A DNA stretch of 64,000 nucleotides from assembly GCA_028752905.1 (NCBI GenBank), contig JAQNBH010000015.1:34020163-34084162 (forward strand). Direction: 5' to 3'. The notes below the pieces were generated by a model. That model did no database searches. It saw only the letters and a program-made list of their open reading frames with translations, and was not told the DNA's origin. Shown one piece after another: positions 35,877 to 46,748 of the stretch; positions within the stretch are counted from its first letter, which is position 1; the number at the start of each line of letters is the position of its first letter. Source of the DNA: Cladorhizidae sp. MBARI D1340-BT2. Taxonomy: Eukaryota; Porifera; Demospongiae; Poecilosclerida; Cladorhizidae. The position numbers and the translations under genes are program-made.

Positions 35877-36799
35877 TTAATTGACCCACCACATGTCCCC
35901 CCCAAAAAAATTACAGGAAAACTTGCACTTGTTCCTCTTCACTGTTAGGCCAGCATCTCGTAGTCTTGTGAAGACTTCATTCACGTGCTTCATGTCTTCT
36001 TCCCAGCTGTTGCTGTGGATTAGGATGTCGTCCAAATATGCGGCCGCGAAATGATCTATTCCCTGGAGAACTTGATCCATCAATCGTTGAAACGTCAAAG
36101 GTGCAGCCACTAAACCGAACGGCATCGTCTTAAACTCGTATTTCCCCCATGGGCTGATAAAAGCTGTCTTGGGCTGGCTCTCCTCATCAATGGGCACCTG
36201 CCAGTAGCTTTTGGTGAGGTCCAATGCTGTAATGTATTTGGCTCTCCCGATCTCGTTGATTAAATCTTCTACCTGAGGGATCACGTAGGGATCAGCTTGT
36301 GTGTTACCAGATTCAACTTTCTATAGTCTACACAAAGATGCTTACTTCTGTCCTTCTTTGGCACCAAAATGATGGGTGCTGCCCAAGGAGTTTTAGAGGG
36401 TGTAATAATGTCCTGTTTTAGCAGTGTCTTGATCTCTTTTCGGAGATACTCGTGACCAGTATGTGGAAGTCTGTAAGGTGGAAGCCTAATCGAGCTGCCA
36501 TCAGCCATGTGAATCACGTGGTGTATCAGGTGCATCCATCCTGGTTCATCCCTGATCACATCCTTGAATGAGTGACACAATTCATCCAGTTCCTTTTCCT
36601 GTGAGGGTGTCAGTATTGACCCTGTTGGTTGATGTTCTGATGTCACTTCGTCTTCCTCTTCTTCTGCAAGGAATACCGCAGCTTCCGGTGCATTCCACTT
36701 CTTCAGTCCATTGATGTGGAAGAGTCGATGTCTCTTCCGACCCTCTCCCGTATCAACCTCGTAATTAGTTTCTGATAACTTCTGATGGGTCCTCTCCAT
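35877..36799 (-). pseudogene. G1 reverse transcriptase
   Basis: Two overlapping frames (36799-36281 and 36284-35877). They carry PWAAPIILVPKKD, LCVDYRKLN, ALDLTKSYWQVP, MPFGLVAAP and the active-site motif AAYLDDILIH. A small frameshift sits at 36281-36284 and another break follows at 35877. N-terminal to the RT are the integrase tail motif FHINGLKKW and an acidic linker, confirming that integrase precedes RT in one polyprotein. Confidence 0.85.
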
Positions 36800-37947
36800 T
36801 CATTTGCTAATTTGTTCTGTTTCCTGGGTTGAAACACAAGAACATCATCACACACACCCAATATTTTACTCACTGTCTTTTTAGCATAGTGTTTCGTTTG
36901 GCTTGTTCTTCATTTGTTTGGGCCATTTCTCGGACGATGGTTATCTTTTCACGTAATAACCTTAGGTATTCGACAATCTCGATGTCATTTTCTTCTTCCT
37001 TTTTCATCCAGTGATCTGTAAGAGCGTCCAATGGCATCCTCATTTTTCTCCCAAACGTCAACTCGTATGGTGAGAATCCCGTGGATGCATGAACTGTACC
37101 TCGGTAGGCCCATAAAATGTAAGGAAGGCATTGGTCCCATTTCTTCTGATTCTTTTGTGTCAGCCTCCATAGTAGTTGCTTCATGGTAGAGTTGAACCTT
37201 TCAACCATGCCATCTGTTTGGGGATGGTAGGGTGAAGTCCGAATCTGTTTGAAGTACAGAATTGTTTCATATAAAATTGGTACCGTTGTCAGTTAGCATC
37301 TCCTCGGGTACCCCCAGTCGAGCTGTCATCTCAATTAGACAAGTTAATCACGGCTTCTGTGTTTGCATTCTTCAACAGAAATGCCTCTGGCCACTTTGTC
37401 GCATAGTCCATGACAACAAGGACGTATTTGTTTCCTGCGGAGGTCCGTGATAGTGGTCCAAAGATATCCGTGGCTATCCTTTGGAATGGTGTTGATATCA
37501 CTGGTAAGGGTCTGAGTGGTACTCGCACCAGCGATACAGGTGCTGCACATTGACATACAGGACAGGGTTGACAAACTTTCTTTATGTCACTCTGCAGGTG
37601 TGGCCAATCTACTCTTCGTCCAAAAGTCTCCAGCATTCGGAATTGGCCAAAATGTCCTGCTATTGGCGAATTGTGTGCATGCATAGCAGCTCAGGTCTAC
37701 ATTCTCGGGGAACCACAACTAAATTTTCACCCTGGTTCTGATAAGGCTTTCTCATTAACAGACCTTGCTCCCAGAAGTAGTCTCCTGTGTTCTTCTCAGC
37801 CTGTGCTCTCACATCCTTCAATGATGGGTCGAGCAGTTGGAGTGAACCAAGTTGTGAGGGAGAAATCTTCTCCACGTCTGTTCGTTCTGCTTCCTCATTG
37901 CTGGTGGTAGGTTGTGTTCTTTCAGTCCTTGTCTGCAAACATATCAT
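36800..37947 (-). pseudogene. G1 integrase
   Basis: The zinc-binding region (MHAHNSPIAGHFGQ...CPVC) and catalytic core (IATDIFGPL, then LTDNGTNF in a shifted frame around 37300, then MVERFNSTMK) are split over three frames: 37947-37660, 37684-37331 and 37208-36870. The D,D,E residues are all traceable. At least three frameshifts. Confidence 0.8.
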
Positions 37948-37989
37948 GAGAAAAGAACAATTGACCCAACTCTACCTCAGGTTTGTCTC

Positions 37990-38402
37990 TGTAAGGGGCC
38001 GCCTGACATGGCCAAGCCTGGCCATAACCTGTAGCTAGAGGTAGCTTATATCTGTTAGTTCTAATTAGCTAACCATGGTTAATTACTGGTAATTGATGTG
38101 GTTCACACCTGGATTTATACAGGCTTATGTGTCTCTACCTGTCATCTGTATGTTTGACTTTGGACTGTGCATTGTAAGGTGTTAGCCATATGTCACTTAC
38201 TGTGTGAGGCTGGGAGTGGTTATAAAAAACCCTGCCAGCCAAACTGTTTCAGTCTACTGTTGTTGCTTTGAGTAATAAAACTTAGTCTAACTTTATACCC
38301 TAAATTTCTCTGGGTAGACTAGGCGACTTACTCCTAGCTGTTAGGCTCTGGTGGCAGCAATACCTACCATATTGGGACTAGGCAGAAGTTGAACCCCCAA
38401 CA
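37990..38402 (+). repeat. 5-prime LTR of G4
   Basis: TGTAAGGGG...CCCCCAACA, 413 bp, directly followed by a primer-binding site. An extra TCTGGTGGCAGCAATACC inside the LTR end (about 38347) looks like a second, partial binding-site sequence. Confidence 0.75.
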
Positions 38403-38404
38403 CA

Positions 38405-38419
38405 TGGTGGCAGCGGTGC
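38405..38419 (+). promoter_or_regulatory. Primer-binding site of G4 (tRNA-Leu type)
   Basis: TGGTGGCAGCGGTGC, two bases after the LTR. It matches the complement of a eukaryotic tRNA-Leu 3-prime end (CCGCTGCCACCA) over 14 bases. Confidence 0.65.
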
Positions 38420-38467
38420 ACAAGAAGTTCGATCAGCCATCATCATATCAACCGCTATTTTACAGCC

Positions 38468-39397
38468 ATGAACCAGCCAAGACCCTACAACACTAGATCT
38501 GGACAGCAAGAGGAGCCAAGCGCAGGGGAGATGGCTGCTGCTTCCCGACCTTCAGCCCGACTAGGAGGGGAAGACTTGCCGATGGACATGCGCCCATGCC
38601 TAGATGACGACCTCTTCTCTGAATCTATGGAGGGAATCCCACCTTCTCCAACGCAAACTACTTCCCAGGATCCTATGGCAATGTTGGCGCAAGCTATGAC
38701 TGCCTTGATAGCCTCTTCAAATGATGACAAAAGATTTTGGAGAGAGAGACAAATCAGGATGGAGAGGTTTGAGGAACTCAGCACTCGAAGAGGCAACACT
38801 GCAATTGAGGAACAAGCTAGAGCTGGGGAACATAAGGAAGCATTGTTCAAGGCGGAACAGCTTGCCAGGAAGAGGTCTGACATACTTCACAATTTGCAGA
38901 AGTTGGATGACTCAACAGACCCCGAAGCATACCTAGAGACATTCGAGGCGGCCATGACAGATGGATCTTTCGACCAAAAGGACTGGCTGTCTGCCCTGAG
39001 GAAGTTGTTGATGGGTAAGGCATTGTCCTTCTTCCGGGGGCTGGCAGTGACTGAGGAGACCCCCTACCTGTCCTTCAAAACCTCGTTTCTGGAACGGATG
39101 GGTTGCACCATCAAGCAGGCGAGGAAGACGCTATGGAGTAACCATCCGGGCAACAATACTAGCCCACGGGAACACCTTCAGCCTATCCTCAGAGCCATCA
39201 CCAGGTTAGGAGAGAACCTGAAAACCAAAGCAGATTTCACAACTGAACTGTTTCAGGGATGTCTATCTGCTTATTACTCTCCCGACGCAATCTACAACCT
39301 GCGGCATAGTGACCCAAAGGACTCCTTCCAGATGGTTGAGGAACTACAAGCTATGTGGGAATCAAAGCCGACATGCGTGGCAGGATGTACAAGCTGA
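38468..39397 (+). pseudogene. G4 gag (capsid part)
   Basis: A 309-codon frame with an N-terminal low-complexity segment, a basic/acidic coiled stretch (FWRERQIRMERFEEL) and a capsid region including DPEAYLETFEAAM, FLERMGCT and LFQGCLSAYY. It begins 65 bases after the LTR. It overlaps the next frame by 43 bases, and the shift falls before the nucleocapsid, so it is more likely a mutation than a programmed frameshift. Confidence 0.75.
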
Positions 39398-40032
39398 GAC
39401 CAGATGCCCATACCCTCTACAGCCAACCTAGACGTCACAGAGATGGATGGACTGCCCCCAAAGATGCCAACCGCACACCCTTCAGGGAAGGTGAGCCTCC
39501 TAAAAGTAAGGGCGGGGCCGGGTCAGCTGGGGGTAAGTGGGGAGAGGGCCGAAGGGAAACCCTGCAGGGTACCAGTTCTCAGGCTAGAGGAGGTGCATGC
39601 TATAATTGTGGGAAGTTTGGACACTTTAAGAGAGATTGTCCTGAGGCTAACACAACTCTGCATATGATTCAATCTGAATCTGATGAGGATCCTGCTGGAA
39701 GACTTATCAAGCGAGTGGGTACCATAGGTGGTAGGACAGGTCGCATGCTGGTGGATACAGGTGCTAGTCGAACCACTGTTCCTGCTAGATTCATAGACCC
39801 AGATCAATATACGGGTAATGAGAGAGCAAGGCTAGCCCACTTTGGCACTGTTGATATGCCCACAGCCACAGTAAACATCAAAGTGGACGGGTTTGCGAAG
39901 TCCATGGAGGTTTTTGTGGCTAGGAAAGATGCTCCACTTATATTACTGGGTATGGATCACCCAGCAGTAAAGGCTCAGGTTAACCAACGTCCCGTACTTG
40001 ATCAGGGTGATGTACTTGAAGCAAGCCCGTAG
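39355..40032 (+). pseudogene. G4 nucleocapsid and protease
   Basis: Zinc knuckle CYNCGKFGHFKRDC (CX2CX4HX4C) about 85 residues in, followed by the aspartic protease active site LVDTGASRT and the flap/end motif LILLGMDH. The frame ends at the hAT insertion edge, so the link to RT is lost. Confidence 0.82.
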
Positions 40033-40738
40033 CCAGGGGGGGTTCTCAGGGTTCTCTAGAACCCCCCCACTGGCTGTGAGGTCCACCCTTTCAGTTGGGT
40101 CCACCCTTTTTATTGGGTCCACATTTCCAATTGGGTCCACACTTTCAAATATTGCTTTCACAAAGCTACTTAAGAATTACACATAACTACAATGGTGTTA
40201 ACCACATCATGGAGTACATCTACAATGAATTTGTGTTGGTTAATTTGCGGTTTGTTAAAATTTCATTGTAGTTTTCTTAATGGTTTATCAGTACCTTTCC
40301 CACCTGTCAGGCATAACTGTTCAACTACAGAGTAGAACACTAGATATCATTGAAGCTTATCACATGATTGATGGTATTAAGCAAGTGTACAAAGAAGAGC
40401 GTGCCAAAGTGGAAGAAAACTTTCAGAAAATATACGACCAGGCTGTCGTATGGCTGATATGGTGGGCACCACCCCGAGTAAGCCAAGGATAGCAAGCAGA
40501 CAGCAGCACCGTGGTAATGCACCAGCAGAATCAGTATTTGATTACTTCAAGAGTAATCTTGCTATTCCATTCCTTGACCATATCTGCACTAGCTTAAAGA
40601 AAGGTTCTCATCATTGTCAGCAACTGCTTCATCTCTTCTGGTACTTGTACCATCTCTGATTACCACAAGATCATTTGATATCAGCACAGTTGTTGAAACT
40701 TATCACCAGGATTTGCCATCACCAGAACTAATAGAAAC
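40024..40738 (+). mobile_element. hAT transposon fragment inside G4
   Basis: It starts with CCCGTAGCCAGGGGGGG, a terminus common in invertebrate hAT elements, and includes three TTGGGTCCACxxTTT repeats (about 40095-40147). A hAT transposase C-terminal stretch follows: IVEAY-like DIIEAYHMIDGIKQV, RQQHRGNAP, IPFLDHI and DLPSPELIET, in two frames. It ends within the long frame that continues as G4 integrase. It probably replaced RT-RNase H through insertion plus deletion. Confidence 0.65.
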
Positions 40739-41415
40739 TGCCCACAATAAGATGGTCAGTTCCTTATCCCAGCATTTCACTTGGCCAGGGTTACGGAAGG
40801 ACGCCAGGGCATACTGCAGCACATGCCCTGAGTGTCAAAGGTCAAGCAGGCAGCTGCAGCCCAGGGCACCATTAGTGACCACCCCAATCATAGGCGTCCC
40901 ATACCAACGGTTAGCCTGTGATCTGGTGGGTCCCTTACCTAGGACTAAGAGCGGGTACCGTTATATCCTGACAGTTATGTGCCTTGGGACTAGGTACCTT
41001 TATGCCATTCCCCTCAAGAAGGTTGATGCCATCACAGTAGCTGAGGGTCTAATGGAGGTAATATCCCACACTAGAATTCCTCAGGAGCTATTATCGGACC
41101 AGGGGTCTGTGTTCATAGGACGGGTGAACAAAGAACTGTGTAGACTTCTCAACATAGACAAGTTACGTACCACTGCCTACCACCCACAAACCAATGGGAT
41201 ACTCGAGAGGTGGCATGGCAGCCTCAAGAGTATGCTTAGGAAGGTAGGAGAGGATCAGGAAGATTGGGCTAGACTCTTAAAGTTCTGTCTATTAGCTTAC
41301 AGAGCGACACCCCATGCAGCTACAGGATTTTCCCCGTATGAGCTTGTACATGGTAGGAATTTAAGGGGACCTTTGGAAGCCATGAAAGAAGGATGGGTGA
41401 GAGGGGAGGTTAGTT
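40739..41415 (+). pseudogene. G4 integrase, 3-prime truncated
   Basis: The zinc-binding region (HNKMVSSLSQHFTWPGLRK, CSTCPECQ) and catalytic core with LACDLVGPLP, ELLSDQGSVF and NGILERWHGS give the D,D,E triad. The end GFSPYELVHGRNLRGPL is present, then the frame runs into the G2 LTR. The open frame from 40614 to 41471 joins hAT transposase to this integrase without a stop. Confidence 0.8.
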
Positions 41416-41649
41416 TCTCTAACTGTTTACGCCCTCAGACGGCAGCATCCTCATTAGTGCTCTGGAAATGACCATATTAGGTCATTTCGAGTGGCCTTCC
41501 TGCTTCTGGTCTTGTCCAATCAGAACTATCCACTTGTTCGGCTTCTTTATCAGGTAGGAATATGTTCGTGACACTACTTCCTGTGTCCTTATTCCCTCCT
41601 CTGTGTTGTTCACACTCTGGTATCTGGTCAGTCATGGGGGTCCCTTACA
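41416..41649 (-). repeat. Truncated 3-prime LTR of G2
   Basis: It begins TGTAAGGGACCCCC after GTTGGGGGAG and matches the 5-prime LTR copy (46748-46515) closely until about 41416, where homology stops and G4 integrase begins. Confidence 0.85.
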
Positions 41650-41664
41650 CTCCCCCAACATTGG

Positions 41665-42116
41665 TCAGAGACCCTTGGTCTCTGGAAAGGCCATCCGCAT
41701 TGGCATTGGCTTTGCCACTGCGATGAACAATATCAAACTGTAGGGTTGAAGAGAGAGAGCCCACCTAGCTAATCTGCTGTGGTTATCTTTTAGATTAGTC
41801 AGGTGGGTTAAGGGGTTGTGGTCGGTTTGGATAATAAAGTGGGTACCCTCCAAGTATGTACGAAAATGTTGGACTCCTTTTATTATGGCTAGAGCCTCCC
41901 GCTCGATAGCTGAGTAATTCCGTTCACTGGCCAACAACTTCTTAGAAGCATATGCTATTGGATGCTCTTCTCCTTCCTGTCTACCTGACTCAACACATAC
42001 CCCAGCCCAGTGGCAGAGGCGTCAGTTTGTAATACAAAAGGCAGAGTCCAATCTGGGGTGACTAACACTGGGGCTTTCATTAAGGCTTCTTTAAGGCGAG
42101 AGAATGCTTGGGCACA
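41665..42116 (-). pseudogene. G2 RNase H
   Basis: ERNYSAIEREALAII, QTDHNPLTHL and LARWALSLQP mark RNase H in the 41937-41665 frame. The N-terminal part (TDASATGLGY) is readable around 42025 in another frame. A stop separates it from RT at 42116. Confidence 0.8.
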
Positions 42117-43132
42117 CTAGTCGGACCATCTCACTTTGTTTGATTCTTTCTTTCGGGTGAGTTCGGACAGGGGGGTAGCTATTGTCGCAAAGTCTGGTAT
42201 AAACTTGCGATAATATCCGCATAATCCTAAGAAGGACCGGACATCTTTCTTGTTTAAGGGCATTTTAAAGTCTTGCACTGCAGCTACTTTGTCATTCATA
42301 GGCTTAACTTTCCCACTTCCCACTACATACCCGAGGTATACACAGCTCCCACTAGCAAAGGTGCATTTCTTTTCTTTCACTGTCAACCCAGCACTTCTCA
42401 ATTTGGAAAACACTACCTCCAAATGTGTCAGGTGTTTATTCCAAGAGTCACTGTGAATGATGATGTCATCAAGGTATGCCACTGTATACTTCTGTAACCC
42501 TTCCAGTACCTCATCCATCAACCGCTGGAAGGTGGATGGGGCTGACACTAGCCCAAAAGGCATTGTTAAAAACTCATATTTACCTTGAGGGGTGACAAAG
42601 GCCGTCTTGTGTACATGCTCAGGGTTCACAGGCACCTGATAGTATCCCTTTGATAGATCTAAGGTGGTGATAAAAGCAGAGGACCCCAGACTCGAAATGA
42701 GTTCCTCTATGTTGGGTAAAGGGTAGGAATCATTAACTGTAACTTTGTTAAGTCTACTATAGTCCACGCACATTCGACGAGACCCATCCTTTTTGGCAAC
42801 TAGAACAATAGGGGGCCGCCCAAGGGCTTTTAGATGCTCTTATAATCCCTTGATTAAGTAAGGTCTTAATTTCTTCCTTCAAGGTGTCTAGGGCAGAATG
42901 AGCCAACCTGTATCGGTAATCTCACAGGGGTGGCCTCACCGGTTGGTATATCATGTTGTATCAAGTGTGTTCTACCCGGGATATCTTGAAAAACATCCAT
43001 GTACATTTCTTTCAGAGTCTTCAATTCTATGTGTTGAGAGAGAGGCAGGGTGTATGTGCATTCTTTCACTTTGTCTGAGGTTTCTTCCTCTTCATCAAAA
43101 GCCATAAACACAGAAGCCACGGGGAGGTCCAT
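42117..43132 (-). pseudogene. G2 reverse transcriptase
   Basis: The frame 43132-42866 has the connector and RT N-terminus (GRTHLIQHDIPTGEATPVRLP). The frame 42773-42117 has MCVDYSRLN, TLDLSKGYYQVP, MPFGLVSAPS, the active site VAYLDDIIIH and FLGLCGYYRKFIP. A frameshift lies at about 42780-42866. Confidence 0.87.
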
Positions 43133-44797
43133 TTCCTTATGCAGTTAATGTGGTAGGTTCTATACCTTTTGACTGTCGCCCCCACATCCACCTGGTACGT
43201 CACACTTGTAACAACTTTGCTAATGGGGTACGGTCCCTCCCACTGGTTCATTAATTTGTTCTTCTTTACTGGCCTGAAAACTAACACGTAATCACCCACT
43301 ATGAATGTTCTCTCCTTGGCTGTTTGATCATGATACCTTTTCTGTTTTGTTTTCTCACTTATCTCTCTCTCATAGGCAAGATCTCTCACCACTTCCATGT
43401 TTGCCTTCAGTGTCTGTACGCACTCTACCACACTCGACTCATCACTCTCTTCTTTTCCCTTCCAATAACGGACCATCTGGTCGAGGGGCATCCTCATCTC
43501 CCTCCCGAACAGCAAGTTATAAGGGGAAAAACCCGTGGTTCTATGAACGGTCCCCCTGTATGCCCATAGTACATAGGAGAGGCATTTGTCCCATTCGACC
43601 GACCGGTTTTGGTTAAGCTTTCTCAGTAATCTTTTTAAAGGTGGCATTACCATACCATCCGTCTGTGGATGATATGGGGAGGTCTTAATCTGTTTTATTC
43701 CCACCAGGCTGCAGAACTGCTTCATAACCTTCGACACAAAGTTGGACCCGTTATCGGATATGATTTCCATTGGTACCCCAACCCGGGCCGTGATTTCTAG
43801 CTACCGTCTCGGCAGTCATGTTTGGTAAGGCAAAGGCTTCCGGCCACTTGGACTCATAATCCATAACCACAAGTATGTACCTGTTCCCTGCCTTTGTTCT
43901 CTCTAAGGGTCCAAAAATATCCATGGCCACTCGGGAAAAGGGCTCTCTTATCACGGGTAAGGGTTGTAGGGGGGCCTTAGTTGTCACCGCAGGGCCAGCC
44001 TTTTGACACAGGGGGCAGGACGCACACATCTCTTTTACCTCCTTTGCTATTCCTGGCCAATCCATTCTGACCCTGATTGCATGCAGTGTCCTCTCTTGCC
44101 CAAAGTGCCCAGCCCATGGAGTATTATGAGCCATAGCTAACACTTTCCCCCTAGCTACCTTGGGTAAGACAATCAGGTTCTTGCCCATCACATGGTAAGG
44201 TCTCCTCATTAAGATGTCATTCTTCCAAAAATAATCGTCACTACCACTATCAGCCTTAGCTCTTATGGTGTTTAGAGTGGGGTCATACCTCTGGGCCTTT
44301 TTTAGTTCCTCCGTAGTAATGACATCATCTACTCCACCCTCTGTTTCTTCAGTCTCTCCATCCTTTCCAGTTCTATCAATCAGGTCTGGTTGGACGTCCT
44401 CCGCTTCACTTCCTTCCTCGACTGCGTCCAGGGTAGATATGATGGGTTCATCTAGCTTCTGCTGTAAGCGAGCTCGCTCTTCATTTTCATCTTGTTTCTT
44501 CTGTTGAGCTCGGGTGACCATCATGCTCTTCTCCGGTCTGGCGGAAGCATGTGGGGTCGACTCAGCATCTCTGCTCGAGGAATTCTGTGGTTGGGTATGG
44601 GTCGTCTTCGTACTATGTTTGGGGTGTGTGGTTAGGGGGGATGGGGCGTTACCATCCTTCTTCACCTCATCATCAAGAGCCTGTCCTAGGTACCTTCTGA
44701 ATTGTGGTATATCATACCCCAACAACATATCAGTTTGTAAATGCTCTGACACCCCCACTGCTAACTCCACCTCTTTATCTCCATCCACTTTCAGCAA
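43066..44797 (-). pseudogene. G2 linker and integrase
   Basis: An acidic linker, then a zinc-binding module (HNTPWAGHFGQE...CASCPLCQ) and a catalytic core with VAMDIFGPLE, IISDNGSNF and, after NGM/DGM, a damaged third motif: MVMPPLKRLL where related elements read MVERFN. The catalytic Glu therefore appears mutated here. The C-terminal module YVLVFRPVKKNKL and YHINCIRKW leads directly into RT. One frameshift at 43751-43770. Confidence 0.85.
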
Positions 44798-45417
44798 TAT
44801 TCTAGCTGCTGGAAAAAATAAATTTTCTTACTGCTAGCAGTGGTGTACCCAATGTCCCAGGTCAAATAATCCTTTTCTGTAACACAGTTAGGGTGCACCA
44901 TACTTTTAGAACATTCTGTGTCTATAAGATCCACCACAGGGTTTCCATTTATCTGTACAGGCCTAGACCAAGAAGGTAACCCGTTAAGGGAGGGTATTGC
45001 ACAATTTGCTCGTTCTAGCTTAACCCTACAATCCCTTTGCATATGTCCCATTTTTTTACACCGATAACACTCAACAGACCTCATGTCTCTTTGGAATGTG
45101 TCTGGGTTGGCTCCTCCCGAACTGTCAATCAGTCTCTTAGGCTCTGGTACTCTGTGTCGGCCCAGGGTGTCTCTAAGGGGCGGGCGGTACGGTTCCTTCT
45201 TCTCTGGCCATTTGACCTCCCCGTCCTTCCTTTGGTTTCCCAAGTAGCGGACTACAGCCTCTGTCAGCCCGTCATATCCCCCAGGATTCAGGTTCCTCAT
45301 CTGGCTTTGTAGCCATCTCGGTAGTTTCTGTAAGGCTAGTTCAATTAGCACGCGATCAAAAACTCCACCTCCTGTCTCTCCAACCCACTGGGAGAAGGAC
45401 TGTTTGAAAGACCTCAT
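44791..45417 (-). pseudogene. G2 capsid end, zinc knuckle and protease
   Basis: Capsid C-terminus (KLPRWLQSQMRNLNP), zinc knuckle CYRCKKMGHMQRDC, then protease with VVDLIDTECSKSMV. The expected DTG reads DTE, so the active site is altered. The frame shifts at about 44795 into the next segment, which carries the protease end (DMLLGYDIP). Confidence 0.8.
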
Positions 45418-45465
45418 CCAAGCCTCTGGGTTGGCTTGATCAAATACACAATCGAAGACTCTTTG

Positions 45466-46017
45466 TCAGTAGGTCTCAGTTGATATGTGGTAGGTGCTCA
45501 ACAGTGTCTGTTTAACCACATCATAATCGGTCTGATCGGCAGGGGACAGAGCGTTAACAGCCGTCAGTCCCTGGCCAGATAGTGAGCTTCGTAAGTAGAT
45601 GCTCCACTGAGCCTGTGGCCATACTACTGCAGCTGTGGCAGTTACTTCAAACGCCCCCAAATAGGCACCCATGTCATCAGTGCCTTCTGCAAATTTTTGT
45701 ATTGTCAACTTTGGTGGTCTGGGGGGTGGCACTGGCACCACAGCCACTGGAACTGGCTGTCTTGCTTCCATCAACATCTGTGCCCAACGCTCTTGTTGTT
45801 GTTTCTGATGTTGACGGTCTTCTTCCCTTCTCTGGTCCTCTCTCTGTATTCTTTGTGCCTCTGTTCTCATCCAATTCTGCATGAAATGGTCCATAGTAGC
45901 ACTCTCTATGTTCTCAGCTTCTGCCACAAGGGGTGGATCCGTTAGCTGTTGCCCCTCCCTACTTCTTAGGGATCGGTCTTTGCCCGGTCGAGTTTTGTGT
46001 CGTCTTTCTTCCGACAT
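45466..46017 (-). pseudogene. G2 gag N-terminal part
   Basis: It starts MSEERRHKTRPGKD, has a charged coiled segment (REDQRREEDRQHQKQQQER), a Pro-rich stretch and then capsid (KFAEGTDDMGAYLGAF). A single TGA stop (probably from CGA Arg) splits it from the downstream frame at about 45465. Confidence 0.8.
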
Positions 46018-46132
46018 GATAGCTCAATCTTGTAGATAACAACAACACCCAGCAACTTTCTGGAGTTGCACCTGCCTGTGCAAACTCGAAACAAAAAAAT
46101 CAATCTTCAACTCGGTAGAGGATTCGCCGCTT

Positions 46133-46152
46133 GGAATCCCACCGCTGCCACC
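46133..46152 (-). promoter_or_regulatory. Primer-binding site of G2 (tRNA-Leu type)
   Basis: The minus strand reads TGGTGGCAGCGGTGGGATTC. This is complementary to a eukaryotic tRNA-Leu 3-prime end including CCA, and lies two bases from the LTR end (CTTACA). Confidence 0.75.
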
Positions 46153-46154
46153 AA

Positions 46155-46748
46155 TGTAAGCGTTGGCCTACTTAGCTCCAGCCGCTTTGGCTGAACCACA
46201 GTAGCCACTCACTTATCAAGCCTGGCCATGATAACAATTGCGCAATTGAAATTCCTCAGCTCAGACTTCCCAGCTAACAACCTTATTGTTAGCGCCTAAT
46301 GCTTATTAGACAACTTGAGTAGTGCCTAACGCTTATTAGACAACTTGAGAGAGATTAGAGTATTTAAGATTCATTCAGGGAGATAACAATATATTTTACT
46401 CCCACAGAACAATACAACAGTAGTAATACAACTTAGCAGCAATAACAGAAGTTCTTATCAAAACAGTTCAAACTCTAACTTCGCTAATAATAACAGTTTA
46501 GTCCTTTTATAATTTACTAACTGTTTACGCCTCAGATGGCAGCATCCTCATTAGTGCTCTGGAAATGACCATATTAGGTCATTTCGAGTGGCCTTCCATC
46601 TTCTGGTCTTGTCCAATCAGAACTGTCCACTTGTTCGGCTTCTTTATCAGGTAGGAATATGTTTGTGACACTACTTCCTGTGTCCTTATTCCCTCCTCTG
46701 TGTGGTTCACACTCTGGTATCTGGTCAGTCAGGGGGGTCCCTGTGACA
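46155..46748 (-). repeat. 5-prime LTR of G2
   Basis: TGTCACAGGG...CGCTTACA, about 594 bp. It contains TATAAAAG (around 46507), a plausible TATA box, and a duplicated CAAGTTGTCTAATAAGC motif (about 46305-46350). Confidence 0.8.

Larger units (their letters stand above)
34796..37989 (-). mobile_element. Ty3/Gypsy element G1, integrase-first order, 5-prime truncated
   Basis: Minus-strand order is integrase (37947-36800), reverse transcriptase (36799-35877), RNase H (35710-35105), LTR. Integrase upstream of RT is the copia-like order known from the Gmr1 group of Ty3/Gypsy. gag and protease are missing: the element stops at 37989, where the LTR of G4 begins. The 3-prime edge is supported by comparison with the empty site upstream of gene 1 (TAGGAGTGTTAG). 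Frameshifts and stops make it non-functional. Confidence 0.85.
37990..41415 (+). mobile_element. Ty3/Gypsy element G4, RT replaced by hAT fragment
   Basis: A plus-strand element: LTR (37990-38402), primer-binding site, gag, zinc knuckle plus protease, then a hAT transposon piece where RT-RNase H would be expected, then integrase, cut off at about 41415 by the LTR of G2. Protease before and integrase after the gap imply the usual gag-PR-RT-RH-IN order. There is no 3-prime LTR. Its left end abuts truncated G1. Confidence 0.82.
41416..46748 (-). mobile_element. Ty3/Gypsy element G2, Gmr1-like domain order
   Basis: Minus-strand order: 5-prime LTR (46155-46748), tRNA-Leu primer site, gag, zinc knuckle plus protease, integrase, reverse transcriptase, RNase H, purine tract, partial 3-prime LTR. 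This is the clearest example here of integrase lying between protease and RT. The 3-prime LTR is cut after about 234 bp, where it meets G4. The 5-prime LTR starts inside the RNase H of relic G2b, showing nested insertion. About seven frameshifts or stops. Confidence 0.9.

Noticed and set aside
39355..39397. Programmed minus-one frameshift between gag and pol in G4
   Set aside because: The overlap falls before the zinc knuckle, inside gag, and no clear slippery heptamer with structure was seen. A mutation is simpler.
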